64,000 bases of DNA from JAHEKD01 sp965204695. GTDB lineage: Bacteria > Pseudomonadota > Gammaproteobacteria > Arenicellales > JAHEKD01. The notes under the pieces are model-generated. The model was not told where the DNA came from, ran no database searches, and saw only the letters and a program-made list of their open reading frames with translations. Positions 10,324-18,689 of the stretch are shown in pieces. The DNA lies in NCBI GenBank assembly GCA_965204695.1, contig OZ242007.1, forward strand, positions 1,860,001-1,924,000, in the 5' to 3' direction. Position 1 is the first letter of the stretch. Every line of letters starts with the position of its first letter. The translations under genes and the position numbers were made by a program.

Positions 10324-10713
10324 CTAAACTTCAACTTTATACCCTAGTGCCAATTCATCAGCTGGCAAACCTCGAATTCCCCAATTTTCCTTAGGTGTCT
10401 CAAATATCGTAATTTCGATATCCTGCGGAGATATCCCTACCTGAGCGTTTATGTTCGAAAAGATGTTTCTTATTAATGATTTCTTAGCTTCAACCGAACG
10501 CCCTTCGAACATGGATATTTCAATGATGATGTATTGCTCTGATCGGTCATTCGGATAGATAAATTCGTCCGGATTTAAAGAAATAAATCGATGAAATTTT
10601 TTCTCTGGTGGATACTCAAGTGCAGACATTACGGCATCGTGAATAGCTGCCAAGATTAGCGACCTATTCTCATCGAGGTTTGTCTTTAATCCATATATTT
10701 TTATTTGGGCCAT
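10324..10713 (-). CDS. Tautomerase-family protein lacking the N-terminal proline
   Basis: 129 aa. The beta-alpha-beta pattern and the FEGRSVEAKKSLIRNIFSNI helix match the 4-oxalocrotonate tautomerase superfamily (Tautomerase_2 type, about 125-130 aa). Family enzymes use Pro at position 2, exposed after removal of Met. This protein starts MAQIKIYG, so the catalytic proline is replaced by alanine. Last gene of a CYTH-NUDIX-tautomerase operon, 18 bp downstream of the NUDIX gene. It is not HpaF, which it resembles only in size. Confidence 0.75.
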   Translation of the reverse strand: MAQIKIYGLKTNLDENRSLILAAIHDAVMSALEYPPEKKFHRFISLNPDEFIYPNDRSEQYIIIEISMFEGRSVEAKKSLIRNIFSNINAQVGISPQDIEITIFETPKENWGIRGLPADELALGYKVEV

Positions 10714-10731
10714 ATTGTTTTAAACATTCTA

Positions 10732-11226
10732 CTACTGAGATTTCGTGTATTTCTTTAATGCAGAAATATGCATCGGGTAAAACTTTTCTGGTTGATTTGA
10801 GAGCAATTCACTTAACTCTTGAATTGATATCCATTTAATATTTTCAGACTCATCTGACTTTACTAAGGGACTGCCCTCGACTCTACATAAAAATGTGATC
10901 ACCAAAATAGGATAATAACCTGCCAGGTTATGGCTGACAAAATAAGGTTCACTACCCATCACTTGATAATCAGAATGCTGAACAATTTCAGAATCACCTT
11001 CTCCGTTGATAAAGGTTACTTTCAACCCGGTTTCTTCAAATACTTCCCTTCTTAAGGCATCAAAAGCACTTTCAAATTCTCTGATTTTTCCGGCTGGGAT
11101 TTCAATTAAGCCATTTTCCTGTGGGGTATCAGATTTGACTCTTTCTTGAATCAGAATTTTTTTGACACCGCTGCACTCTTTTTCGATTATTCCCGCAACG
11201 CAAGGTATTTGGAATTTCTCATTCAT
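10732..11226 (-). CDS. NUDIX hydrolase
   Basis: 164 aa from the chosen ATG at 11226. A longer form starting at 11253 would overlap the CYTH gene and lacks a better ribosome-binding site. A complete Nudix box is present: G46, E52, R60-E61, E64-E65 and G67 in the spacing Gx5Ex7REUxEExGU. NUDIX enzymes hydrolyse nucleoside diphosphate derivatives. The CYTH gene upstream and tautomerase downstream are on the same strand with gaps under 20 bp, indicating one transcript. The substrate is unknown; pairing with a CYTH protein hints at phosphate or nucleotide metabolism. Confidence 0.88.
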   Translation of the reverse strand: MNEKFQIPCVAGIIEKECSGVKKILIQERVKSDTPQENGLIEIPAGKIREFESAFDALRREVFEETGLKVTFINGEGDSEIVQHSDYQVMGSEPYFVSHNLAGYYPILVITFLCRVEGSPLVKSDESENIKWISIQELSELLSNQPEKFYPMHISALKKYTKSQ

Positions 11227-11239
11227 TATTGTCAATCCA

Positions 11240-11761
11240 TCAATTCGTATCATTTATGATTAACAAATCGATGTAAGCCTTTTCGATTAGATTTTCTTTA
11301 TCAATCTCCAATTTCTTCATCAAACCCTGAGCTTCTAGCTCGCCTGCCAAAGTCGAATCATCTTCTCCAAGAACGACTTCAAGCTCGATGAAATCTCCCA
11401 AATTTTCGACTGTATCTAAATGAATTCGTGTACGACCAGTTAGAAATAACTGTCGCTGTTTTTTGACAATGGCTTTGATGCCATAAGCTTGTTCCAGAGT
11501 GGTTTGTAATGATTCGGGGCTGGTTATTTCTATGATTGAATAGTCGCATAATTTTGGGCCTGCTTGGTCGGTGCGCTGGTAGAAAATGAGTTGAGCTGGA
11601 GCATCTGGAAATTTGCGAAGTTTTAAGCGGCCGTTTTCACAGTTAAAAAATACATCTTCTTGATGAAGGAACTGCACTGGTTGGTCGGCTATCGTTTTGG
11701 ACAATGCGATGTGTTTGTTTATATCCTCAACATGGGCTTTTATTTCTATGTTACGCGGCAT
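11240..11761 (-). CDS. CYTH domain protein (class IV adenylate cyclase-like)
   Basis: 173 aa. The N-terminus MPRNIEIKAHV is the CYTH signature (ExExK region, with Asn at the first Glu). It is followed by RLKLRKF and later ARG/GLU-rich strands (DFIELEVVLGED) that line the triphosphate tunnel in this family. CYTH proteins act as class IV adenylate cyclases or triphosphatases; which applies here cannot be settled by eye. First gene of a three-gene operon with NUDIX and tautomerase-like genes. Confidence 0.85.
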   Translation of the reverse strand: MPRNIEIKAHVEDINKHIALSKTIADQPVQFLHQEDVFFNCENGRLKLRKFPDAPAQLIFYQRTDQAGPKLCDYSIIEITSPESLQTTLEQAYGIKAIVKKQRQLFLTGRTRIHLDTVENLGDFIELEVVLGEDDSTLAGELEAQGLMKKLEIDKENLIEKAYIDLLIINDTN

Positions 11762-11818
11762 TAATAATATCTATCTAAGGCTAATTTTAGAAATCTAAAA
11801 TTATGTTGTATGTTTCAT

Positions 11819-11876
11819 GGATTCCGGCTCCTCGACTACTCGGGGACAGGCTCCACGGGAATGACGAAGTAAAGTA
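11819..11876. repeat. Extragenic palindrome (GGATTCC...GGGAATGACG type)
   Basis: GGATTCC on the left and GGGAATGACG on the right bracket a 40-bp GC-richer core with internal CTCCTCGACTACTCGGGG-like pairing. Outer ends match 15348-15367 and 61609-61628. It lies in the gap upstream of the CYTH gene. Confidence 0.6.
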
Positions 11877-11964
11877 TTTCTAATTTATCTACTTACACTT
11901 CTTAATCCAAGTGCTAAATGACCTTCTTTCTCAGCAATGACGATGTCAGTGATGGAATTAAATA

Positions 11965-12288
11965 TTACTCCCTGGCTTGAATATCTTTTAGCCCACCTTC
12001 GTTTATCACATTCTGGTAGCCAAGATTTTCTAAGGCGCTTTTTGCGATTTGCGCACGAATTCCGGCCACGCAATATAAATGGATAGTCGCTTGTTTATCA
12101 TCGGTGATCTCACTAATACGCCGTTGAATTTCTGTATGTGGGATATTTACCGAGCCGTCTAAATGCCCTTGTTGGTACTCTTTAATTGTTCGCACATCAA
12201 TCCAGAAGCTTTCAGCAGAGTCTTGAGCGTAAACAGAGGCACTGATCGTTAAACAGATACTGAGAACTAAATTCTTAATTATAGTCAC
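11965..12288 (-). CDS. Periplasmic rhodanese (PspE-like thiosulfate sulfurtransferase)
   Basis: 107 aa from a GTG at 12288, chosen because it yields a clean signal peptide (MTIIKNLVLSICLTISASVYA) and the usual PspE length. An ATG at 12351 would add 21 residues ahead of it. A single rhodanese domain has WIDVRTIKEYQQGHLDGSVN and the active-site loop CVAGIR with catalytic Cys. Such proteins transfer sulfane sulfur from thiosulfate in the periplasm. It is divergent from cysK, 101 bp away, which fits a sulfur-metabolism neighbourhood. Confidence 0.82.
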   Translation of the reverse strand: MTIIKNLVLSICLTISASVYAQDSAESFWIDVRTIKEYQQGHLDGSVNIPHTEIQRRISEITDDKQATIHLYCVAGIRAQIAKSALENLGYQNVINEGGLKDIQARE

Positions 12289-12389
12289 TAATAAATGATT
12301 CGAGATTTCTGATATTGACTCATCATTACATAAATTACCTAACCGGTTCAACTGCTATAATCTTTTGATTGAAATAACAGATATCAACA

Positions 12390-13385
12390 ATGATTCGTGA
12401 CGGATTTATAGACAGCATTGGCAATACACCGTTAATTAAACTTAACAAAGCCTCTGAAATAACTGGCTGTACGATTCTAGGTAAAGCCGAGTTTCTTAAC
12501 CCTGGTGGTTCGGTCAAAGATCGTGCAGCTAAATATATTATTGAAGACGCGGAGGTAAAAGGTTTACTTAAGCCAGGCGGCACTGTAGTTGAAGGTACAG
12601 CAGGTAATACTGGTATTGGTTTAGCACTGGTTGCAAATGCTAAAGGCTACAGGACAGTAATCGTTATCCCTAATTCACAATCCCAAGAAAAAAAGGACAT
12701 GTTGCGATTATGCGGGGCAGAGTTGCGAGAAGTCCCGCCTGCACCATACCGTGATGATAATAATTACATTAAGGTTTCCGGTCGATTAGCAGATGAATTA
12801 GCGGCCAGTGAACCCAATGGTGCCATTTGGGCTAATCAATTCGACAACGTGGCGAATCGAGATGGTCATGTGGTTTCCACCGGACCGGAAATATGGGAAC
12901 AAACGGATGGCAAGATTGATGGGTTTACCTGTGCAGTCGGCACAGGTGGAACCTTGGCTGGTGTCAGTGAATATTTGAAACAAAAAAATCCTCAAATACT
13001 CACTGCAGTCAGTGACCCATTGGGCGCTTCACTATACGAATACATCAAAAATGGTGAACTCAAAGCAGAAGGTACTTCTATCACAGAAGGTATTGGTCAA
13101 AGTCGTATTACGGCGAACCTGGTTGATGCAAAAATTGATGACGCTTATCAAATTCCTGATGAAGAAGCCCTGCCCATCGCCTATGATTTGTTAAAAGAAG
13201 AAGGTTTATGCCTGGGTGGCTCAAGTGGTATTAATGTTGCAGGTGCTATTCGGATGGGAAAACAACTTGGTCCAGGAAAAACTATAGTCACCGTTCTTTG
13301 TGATTCGGGCACACGTTATCAAAGCAAAATGTTTAATCCTAAGTTCTTGAAGGAAAAGGGGTTACCCTATCCTGACTGGCTTTGA
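12390..13385 (+). CDS. cysK: Cysteine synthase A
   Basis: 331 aa PLP enzyme making cysteine from O-acetylserine and sulfide. The PLP lysine is Lys43 in GGSVKDRAA. The asparagine loop EGTAGNTGIGLA and the glycine-rich phosphate loop VGTGGTLAG are intact. The C-terminus GKTIVTVLCDSGTRYQSK is typical of the CysK/CBS group. The start MIRDGFIDSIGNTPLIKL matches the family. A sulfatase/phosphonate hydrolase gene follows 36 bp downstream in the same direction, so they may be co-transcribed. Confidence 0.92.
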   Translation: MIRDGFIDSIGNTPLIKLNKASEITGCTILGKAEFLNPGGSVKDRAAKYIIEDAEVKGLLKPGGTVVEGTAGNTGIGLALVANAKGYRTVIVIPNSQSQEKKDMLRLCGAELREVPPAPYRDDNNYIKVSGRLADELAASEPNGAIWANQFDNVANRDGHVVSTGPEIWEQTDGKIDGFTCAVGTGGTLAGVSEYLKQKNPQILTAVSDPLGASLYEYIKNGELKAEGTSITEGIGQSRITANLVDAKIDDAYQIPDEEALPIAYDLLKEEGLCLGGSSGINVAGAIRMGKQLGPGKTIVTVLCDSGTRYQSKMFNPKFLKEKGLPYPDWL

Positions 13386-13421
13386 TATTTGACACGCTTT
13401 CAACCAACACACGGGTAAATA

Positions 13422-15074
13422 ATGAGTAAAACCAAAAATATTTTATTCATTATGTTCGATCAACTACGCTTTGATTATTTAAGTTGTTACGGACACCCCC
13501 ACCTACATACTCCAAACCTGGATAGCTTAGCTGAAAAAGGGGTTCGTTTTTCGCATTGTTATGTTCAGTCACCTTTATGTGGCCCTTCAAGGATGAGTTT
13601 TTATACCGGCCGCTATGTCCACTCGCATGGCGCCTCATCAAACAACTTTCCACTTAAAGTCGGTGAACAAACCCTTGGTGATCACTTGCGTAAGAGCGGC
13701 ATGGATTGCTGGTTGATCGGAAAAACTCATATGCAAGTGGATGATGAAGGCATGGATCGCCTGGGTATTTCCCGTGACGGTATCATCGGAACCAGGGTCA
13801 GCGAATGCGGTTTTGATGCCTATATTCGCGATGATGGGCTTTGGGGTGAAGGCCCACAAGGTTTTTATGATAAAAAACATTCCCCCTATAACGAATATTT
13901 ACATTCCAAAGGTTACAGCACTGACAATCCCTGGATGCATCATGCCAATGCAGGTGTTGATGATGAAGGTGAAATCGTATCGGGCTGGTTTTTACGGCAT
14001 TCAAACAAACCCGCCAACATTGAGGAACAAGACAGTGAAACCCCTTGGCTGACAGATCGGGCTATCGATTTTATTAAACAACGTGATGAATCAAACTCAC
14101 CTCCCTGGCTTTGTCACTTGAGCTACATCAAACCACACTGGCCTTACATTGTGCCAGCGCCTTATCACAACATGTTTGGTAAAGAGCATATATTGCCTGT
14201 TATCCGCTGTGAGTCTGAACGAAACCATGCTCATCCGGTTTACCAGGAATTTATGAACAACAGCATTGGTCAAACGTTCAGCCGTACAGAAGTTCGAGAT
14301 AAGGTCATACCCGCTTACATGGGTTTAATCAAACAAGCCGATGACCAAATGGGAAAACTGTTTTCCTGGATTGAAGAAAGTGGACACATGAAGGACACCA
14401 TTATCGTGGTGACCTCAGATCACGGAGACTACCTGGGCGACCACTGGCTGGGGGAAAAAGACTTATTTCATGACCCTTCGGTGCGCATCCCACTGATTGT
14501 CTATGATCCATCGCCTGAAGCCAATGCAACCCGTGGCACAGTTTGTAATGAATTAATAGAAGCCATTGATTTGACCGCAACCTTTGTCGAAATGGCTGGA
14601 GGTGAGATTCCGAATCACATTCTTGAAGGCCGTTCTTTGCTACCGTTTATCCACGGTCAAACGCCTACTGATTGGCGTGACTATGCGATTAGTGAATATG
14701 ATTATTCTGCTGCGCCTGAGGCCAAGGCTTTAGATTTAGATCCAAAGCAAGCTCGGCTGTTCATGTTAGTTGATAAAAATTGGAAATTTGTTTTCGCTGA
14801 TGGCGGCTTTCGACCTTTGCTATTCGATCTGAAAAATGACCCAGAGGAATTGGTTGATTTAGGGGGTAACCCCAAGTATGCCAAGGTTGTAAATTTGTTT
14901 CTTGAACGTTTATCACGATGGGCACGCCGCCCCTCCCAACGCACAACCATGACTGAAGAGCAGCTGATCAATTATCGTGATATTGGCGCGGAAGAGGTGG
15001 GAATATTTATCGGCGTTTACAGTGAAGATGAGTTTCCGCCTGAAGTGACCGCTAAGACTCGGAAACCGGCTTAA
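13422..15074 (+). CDS. Type I sulfatase / phosphonate monoester hydrolase family
   Basis: 550 aa of the alkaline phosphatase superfamily. The formylglycine signature CGPSR...TG is at residues 53-63, so Cys53 should be converted to formylglycine by a maturase not found in this window. Metal ligands are suggested by FDQLRFDYL at the N-terminus and TSDHGDYLGDHWLGEK in the middle. Lack of a signal peptide and the overall sequence look closer to phosphonate monoester hydrolases than to secreted arylsulfatases. It follows cysK and faces a tctABC importer, suggesting scavenging of sulfate or phosphonate esters (inference). Confidence 0.85.
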   Translation: MSKTKNILFIMFDQLRFDYLSCYGHPHLHTPNLDSLAEKGVRFSHCYVQSPLCGPSRMSFYTGRYVHSHGASSNNFPLKVGEQTLGDHLRKSGMDCWLIGKTHMQVDDEGMDRLGISRDGIIGTRVSECGFDAYIRDDGLWGEGPQGFYDKKHSPYNEYLHSKGYSTDNPWMHHANAGVDDEGEIVSGWFLRHSNKPANIEEQDSETPWLTDRAIDFIKQRDESNSPPWLCHLSYIKPHWPYIVPAPYHNMFGKEHILPVIRCESERNHAHPVYQEFMNNSIGQTFSRTEVRDKVIPAYMGLIKQADDQMGKLFSWIEESGHMKDTIIVVTSDHGDYLGDHWLGEKDLFHDPSVRIPLIVYDPSPEANATRGTVCNELIEAIDLTATFVEMAGGEIPNHILEGRSLLPFIHGQTPTDWRDYAISEYDYSAAPEAKALDLDPKQARLFMLVDKNWKFVFADGGFRPLLFDLKNDPEELVDLGGNPKYAKVVNLFLERLSRWARRPSQRTTMTEEQLINYRDIGAEEVGIFIGVYSEDEFPPEVTAKTRKPA

Positions 15075-15089
15075 GACCAATACCCCGTC

Positions 15090-15110
15090 ATTCCGGACTT
15101 GATCCGGAAT
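15090..15110. repeat. Extragenic palindrome (GTCATTCCGGACTTGATCCGGAAT type)
   Basis: Perfect 8-bp arms ATTCCGGA and TCCGGAAT around the loop CTTGA. It is 15 bp after the sulfatase stop and has the same loop as the element at 57161-57181. Confidence 0.85.
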
Positions 15111-15180
15111 CTCCTTAATTTGGCTTCTAATTCAAATAAGATATTTGCTTAGTTTTATGCCCGAACAGCGTTAAGGATAT

Positions 15181-15349
15181 CCAACGGCTTTTCTTACGCC
15201 CGCGTAATTTCAGATGACGAATTTCTTTTTCAGAAAGTACGTTAGAACCGACCTGCTAGGTTAGTAATAGATGCATCGCCCGTTTCAGCATTCATTTAAA
15301 AAATGATAGTACTGGCTGAAAGAATGAGTAATTAGAAACGTCCGTGGAT
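15181..15349 (-). repeat. Dispersed ~170-bp element, copy 1
   Basis: Read on the reverse strand it begins ATCCACGGACGTTTCTAATT and ends GTAAGAAAAGCCGTTGG. It aligns end to end, with roughly four bases in five identical by eye, to 26820-26988. The best-conserved parts are the first 20 bases and the segment CTTTCTGAAAAAGAAAT. No convincing conserved reading frame: the most protein-like frame has a stop codon in the same place in both copies. Its outer end runs straight into the palindrome at 15348. Confidence 0.85.
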
Positions 15350-15367
15350 TCCCGCCTCCGCGGGAAT
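15348..15367. repeat. Extragenic palindrome (ATTCCCGC...GCGGGAATGACG type)
   Basis: Perfect 8-bp arms ATTCCCGC and GCGGGAAT with a 4-nt loop. It is 24 bp beyond the tctA stop and could also serve as a 3' hairpin for that operon. Its twin is at 61609-61628. Confidence 0.85.
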
Positions 15368-15391
15368 GACGTAGGTGATAGGTATTCTGTA

Positions 15392-16864
15392 TTAAGCCTT
15401 GCGCTGTTTATACAAAGTCATGAAGTGAATAATGATCGCAGCAACAATGATTGCAAAAATCGTTCCCGATACAGGGCGATTAATAAAATCCAGCGGTGTT
15501 TCGATACGGGCGAGGCTGGCCCTCAGCTTTTCATCCATAATCCGCCCCAACACCATCCCGAGTATGATCGGCACCAGGGGTAAATCTAATCGTTTGAGGA
15601 TATAACCAAACACGCCAAACACTGCACAAATCGCACAATCGATCATTGAGTTTCTAAGCGAATAAACACCGACAAAGGACAGCACCATAATGCATATACC
15701 TAAAAAGCGCGTAGGTATGGTGATCAGCTTGAGCAAAGTGTTAGTGCTCATTAACAGGAATATAAGAATAACGATATTCACCACAAACAGGCAGATATAG
15801 AGACTTATCATGAATTCAGGCTTGGTCTGAAACAAGGCAGGTCCGGGAATAATGTTATGCACATAAAAAACAGAAAGCATCATAGCGGTCAACGCTTCAC
15901 CGGGTATACCAAGCGCAAGCAACGGAATCATCGCCGCTGCCGGCACAGCATTATTGGAGGCTTCTGATGCAATTAACCCTTCTGGTGAGCCTTTACCAAA
16001 TAATTCAGGTTTTTTGGAAGTCTTTTCAGCCACTGAATAAGAGAAAAACTGTGCCAGGAATTCACCGACACCGGGAATGATTCCCATAATTACACCGAAC
16101 CCGGAGGATGTCGCCGCAACGCGTTTATTTTGCATTACTTCTTTTAAGCCCGGGAATCGGTCGCCTGTTACTTTCGTTGCTTTAGGTGCTGAATCTTTTT
16201 CAACTAATAATAAAAAAGCCTGAGATAAAGCGAACAACCCGAGTAAGACCACAATCAAATTAAAACCGGAAGATAACCAGGCTTGATCAAAGGTATAGCG
16301 TTTAGTAAATCGAAGCGCTTCAAGACCAACTGTATTTAAAAATATACCCAAGCAGACCAGCATACCCGCGGCCATGGTCTTACCGCGATGAGAGATAATG
16401 ACAAGTACTATGCCTAACAAGGCCGCCATGAAAATATCGCGCGAACCAAAATACGGTGCAACATTAGCAATGTAAGGCGACAGCACCATCAGACAGATCA
16501 CCGAAATAATGCCACCAGCGAAAGAGGCGCCATACGCTAACGACAACGCTCTATTAGCCTGGCCTCTTTGGGTCATTGGATAACCATCGTAGGTCGTCAA
16601 TGCATTCACGGCTGTGCCGGGTGTGTTCATTAATATGGCCGGCAAGGCTCCACCGTACATGGAAGCACCATAAATACCTAACAACAATGTGAGTCCAACA
16701 ATTGGCTCCATAGCAAATGTGGCCGGCAAAAGAATAGCAATCGCAACTGCCGGGCCCACGCCCGGAATCGCACCAATTAGCACACCCCCTATTGAACCGA
16801 CTAATACAGCGAGAACCACATCTAAGCGGGCAACTTCAGCAAGACCTTGAGCAAATAATTCCAT
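15392..16864 (-). CDS. tctA: Tripartite tricarboxylate transporter, large permease TctA
   Basis: 490-aa inner-membrane protein with about 12 hydrophobic segments. It has the two TctA signature regions: GVLIGAIPGVGPAVAIAILL near residue 30 and the related GVIMGIIPGVGEFLAQFFSY near residue 258. These glycine/proline-rich re-entrant motifs bind substrate and ions in the family. It forms the membrane channel with TctB (gene 6 bp upstream) and receives substrate from periplasmic TctC. Substrates of the family are carboxylates such as citrate; the one here is unknown. Confidence 0.93.
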   Translation of the reverse strand: MELFAQGLAEVARLDVVLAVLVGSIGGVLIGAIPGVGPAVAIAILLPATFAMEPIVGLTLLLGIYGASMYGGALPAILMNTPGTAVNALTTYDGYPMTQRGQANRALSLAYGASFAGGIISVICLMVLSPYIANVAPYFGSRDIFMAALLGIVLVIISHRGKTMAAGMLVCLGIFLNTVGLEALRFTKRYTFDQAWLSSGFNLIVVLLGLFALSQAFLLLVEKDSAPKATKVTGDRFPGLKEVMQNKRVAATSSGFGVIMGIIPGVGEFLAQFFSYSVAEKTSKKPELFGKGSPEGLIASEASNNAVPAAAMIPLLALGIPGEALTAMMLSVFYVHNIIPGPALFQTKPEFMISLYICLFVVNIVILIFLLMSTNTLLKLITIPTRFLGICIMVLSFVGVYSLRNSMIDCAICAVFGVFGYILKRLDLPLVPIILGMVLGRIMDEKLRASLARIETPLDFINRPVSGTIFAIIVAAIIIHFMTLYKQRKA

Positions 16865-16870
16865 AATGGC

Positions 16871-17443
16871 TTAGAAATAAGTAATTAAAAAATTTCGAAC
16901 CGAATCTGGAAACCAATCATAAATTTGACCGCCCGGGATTTTGACTTGCAGAAAAGTTTTGAACAGCAAAACTATTCCGATCGCAACCAAGACCGAAATT
17001 AACACCATCTTGGCTTGCCGATAACCGGTTCGCAAACATAGAAAAATACAGAATAAAATAGTGGTTAATAAATAACCCAGGATCGGAACCAGATACACAT
17101 AAGCAAGGAAATACAAAGCATATTCGACAGGCTTGACCCACATTACTAATTCTTCTGGTTGAAATAGTGTTAATGCAGGATGTCGTTTTAAGTCTTTATA
17201 TGAATAAAATAGGTGCCCTAGACCAAACAGGGTCATACCTATTAAGGCAACCAAAGGCCACATCCGTGGCTGCATCATGGTATCGACACCCTTAACCCAT
17301 TTGGTTTGCTCAGCTATTTGTGACAGCAGAAATAACGCCGCTAGCGCAAAAATCAGTGCAAAAAACGTATCGCCGGGTTTTTGTTCATGCTCAAAGATGT
17401 CCTCAGCATGATGCTCGACAATTTCTGGCTCGGAATCAGCCAT
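16871..17443 (-). CDS. tctB: Tripartite tricarboxylate transporter, small permease TctB
   Basis: 190 aa with four predicted membrane spans (for example TFFALIFALAALFLLSQIA and YALYFLAYVYLVPILGYLL), as in the TctB family. The charged N-terminal 25 residues are an extension of the usual short tail. It lies between tctC and tctA, 6 bp from tctA. A strong hairpin separates it from tctC. Confidence 0.88.
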   Translation of the reverse strand: MADSEPEIVEHHAEDIFEHEQKPGDTFFALIFALAALFLLSQIAEQTKWVKGVDTMMQPRMWPLVALIGMTLFGLGHLFYSYKDLKRHPALTLFQPEELVMWVKPVEYALYFLAYVYLVPILGYLLTTILFCIFLCLRTGYRQAKMVLISVLVAIGIVLLFKTFLQVKIPGGQIYDWFPDSVRNFLITYF

Positions 17444-17463
17444 CTTGTATCTCCTCTGTGTTC

Positions 17464-17499
17464 GGGTTTTAAGTCATCAATAGCAACAACTTAAAACCC
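17464..17499 (-). terminator. Intercistronic hairpin between tctC and tctB
   Basis: Perfect 11-bp arms GGGTTTTAAGT and ACTTAAAACCC with a 14-nt loop, lying 14 bp after the tctC stop and 20 bp before the tctB start. Such hairpins behind binding-protein genes usually attenuate read-through or protect the upstream mRNA, so that more binding protein than permease is made. No T-run follows, so full termination is unlikely. Confidence 0.65.
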
Positions 17500-17513
17500 A
17501 ATAATCTAAATAA

Positions 17514-18440
17514 TTATTCGAGCATAGAATTAACAGTATCGAAAGTCGCTGAATCAACGGCAATGATTTCGGCTGCCTGTGCTGCGTCTTGCCAATAGAC
17601 TAGTGCACCTGTGTCCTCGGCAATTTGTTGTGCTTTGTCACTTAGAACAGCAGCTTTGGCAATTTCGGCAATCTTGTCTTTGACCTCTTGTGGCGTGCCT
17701 TGTTTAACAAATAAACCATTCCATAATGACATATTCAACTCAGGTACTATTTCAGCCATGGTTGGTGTGTCAGGTAACTTATTAATTCGCTCTCCAGTGA
17801 TCGTCGCCAATACATTGACCTTATCTATACAAGGCAGAATCAATTGTAAAGTCGTATTAATTACATCGGCATCACCCGAAGCCAATGTATTGCAGTCAAG
17901 CGCATCAAAAGGAGCATCAGATCCATATTCGAATCCAAGTGCATTTGCTGCTGCCAGACTCACTTTTGTTGGAATTAAGGGTGCGCCAAAATGACCTAAA
18001 GCAACCTTGTTTTCTTTAGCGTGATCAGCTAATTCTTGCATATTGCTGTAGGGTGCATCAGCACTGGCCGCTAAAACAAAGGGGTAAGTCAAAAATATAC
18101 CGATCGGTTCAAAGGTTTGTTCATTTAGTCCGTCTATGCCAACCTTTGGACCTACTACTGGGACGCCAACCACAAAAGAGCCAATTTGCGATCCATCATT
18201 TGGTCCTGCTGCAACTTCCATGGCACCAGGGAAAGGTCCACCGCCACCGCCAGGTTTATTAATTACTGCAGCAGCAACGCCAGTCTGAGCCTGGAATTCA
18301 TCCGCAATGATTCGTGTCAGCACGTCTTCTAAATCACCAGGAGGGAAAGGCACCACAAATGAAACAGGTTGGTCAGGATATTCGGCATTAGCAATACCAA
18401 GTGTAAGTAGTGCAGCTAAGATTAAAACAATTTTTTTCAT
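17514..18440 (-). CDS. tctC: Tripartite tricarboxylate transporter substrate-binding protein TctC
   Basis: 308 aa periplasmic binding protein with signal peptide MKKIVLILAALLTLGIANA. The mature N-terminus YPDQPVSFVVPFPPGD is the family hallmark (bug/TctC proteins), followed by the conserved VVNKPGGGG-type loop (VINKPGGGGGPFPG). It delivers a carboxylate to TctAB. First gene of the operon; the 249-bp gap to the divergent P450 gene holds a TAAGCTTTTAAGCTTA palindrome and the regulon operator of the P450 operon. Confidence 0.92.
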   Translation of the reverse strand: MKKIVLILAALLTLGIANAEYPDQPVSFVVPFPPGDLEDVLTRIIADEFQAQTGVAAAVINKPGGGGGPFPGAMEVAAGPNDGSQIGSFVVGVPVVGPKVGIDGLNEQTFEPIGIFLTYPFVLAASADAPYSNMQELADHAKENKVALGHFGAPLIPTKVSLAAANALGFEYGSDAPFDALDCNTLASGDADVINTTLQLILPCIDKVNVLATITGERINKLPDTPTMAEIVPELNMSLWNGLFVKQGTPQEVKDKIAEIAKAAVLSDKAQQIAEDTGALVYWQDAAQAAEIIAVDSATFDTVNSMLE

Positions 18441-18543
18441 TACAAATCCTCTGTTGTCGGTTGTGTGTTAGAAGGAGACATAGCAAGAGTTAATGTTTTC
18501 TCAAACCATCTTATTATCACCTCCTCGAGATAAACTCATTCTG

Positions 18544-18559
18544 TAAGCTTTTAAGCTTA
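18544..18559. promoter_or_regulatory. Palindrome upstream of tctC, possible operator
   Basis: TAAGCTTTTAAGCTTA is a perfect 7-2-7 palindrome about 100 bp upstream of tctC and 130 bp upstream of the P450 gene. It is a candidate regulator site for tctCBA; no cognate regulator was identified nearby. Confidence 0.4.
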
Positions 18560-18600
18560 TAGTCAACTATTCGACTTGGCAAAGCTTACCATCTTTAAAT

Positions 18601-18620
18601 TTCGTTTGCAACCTAACGAT
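18601..18620. promoter_or_regulatory. Operator site 1 of the aromatic regulon
   Basis: TTCGTTTGCAACCTAACGAT matches the symmetric consensus ATCGTTAGGWWCCTAACGAT at 17 of 20 positions (W is A or T). Related sites are at 27983-28002 and 30231-30250. It lies just upstream of the proposed -35 box of the P450 operon. The regulator is inferred to be the MarR protein at 28107. Confidence 0.7.
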
Positions 18621-18626
18621 TTTTGT

Positions 18627-18654
18627 TTGCTTCCGTATGAAATTATTGTATGCT
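18627..18654 (+). promoter_or_regulatory. Predicted promoter of the P450 operon
   Basis: TTGCTT (18627-18632) and TATGCT (18649-18654) are separated by 16 nt, a fair match to a sigma-70 promoter, 36 bp before the P450 start codon. The operator at 18601-18620 ends 6 bp before the -35 box. Confidence 0.45.
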
Positions 18655-18689
18655 TACAAGATTAATAATTTTTTTGCCAGAGGATCGAT

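Larger units (their letters stand above)
15075..15391. other. Intergenic gap filled with repeats
   Basis: This 317-bp gap between the convergent sulfatase and tctA genes contains no plausible gene. It holds a palindrome (15090-15110), one copy of the roughly 170-bp dispersed element (15181-15349) and a second palindrome directly abutting it (15348-15367). Confidence 0.85.

Noticed and set aside
10324..10713. Possible missing HpaF isomerase
   Set aside because: Although similar in size, the protein looks like the Tautomerase_2 type, lacks Pro2, and belongs to a CYTH-NUDIX operon away from the hpa genes.
15181..15349. Peptide-like frame VLSEKEIRHLKLRGRKK in the dispersed element
   Set aside because: Both copies carry a stop codon at the same place upstream in that frame and copy 2 stops shortly after, so coding is not supported.
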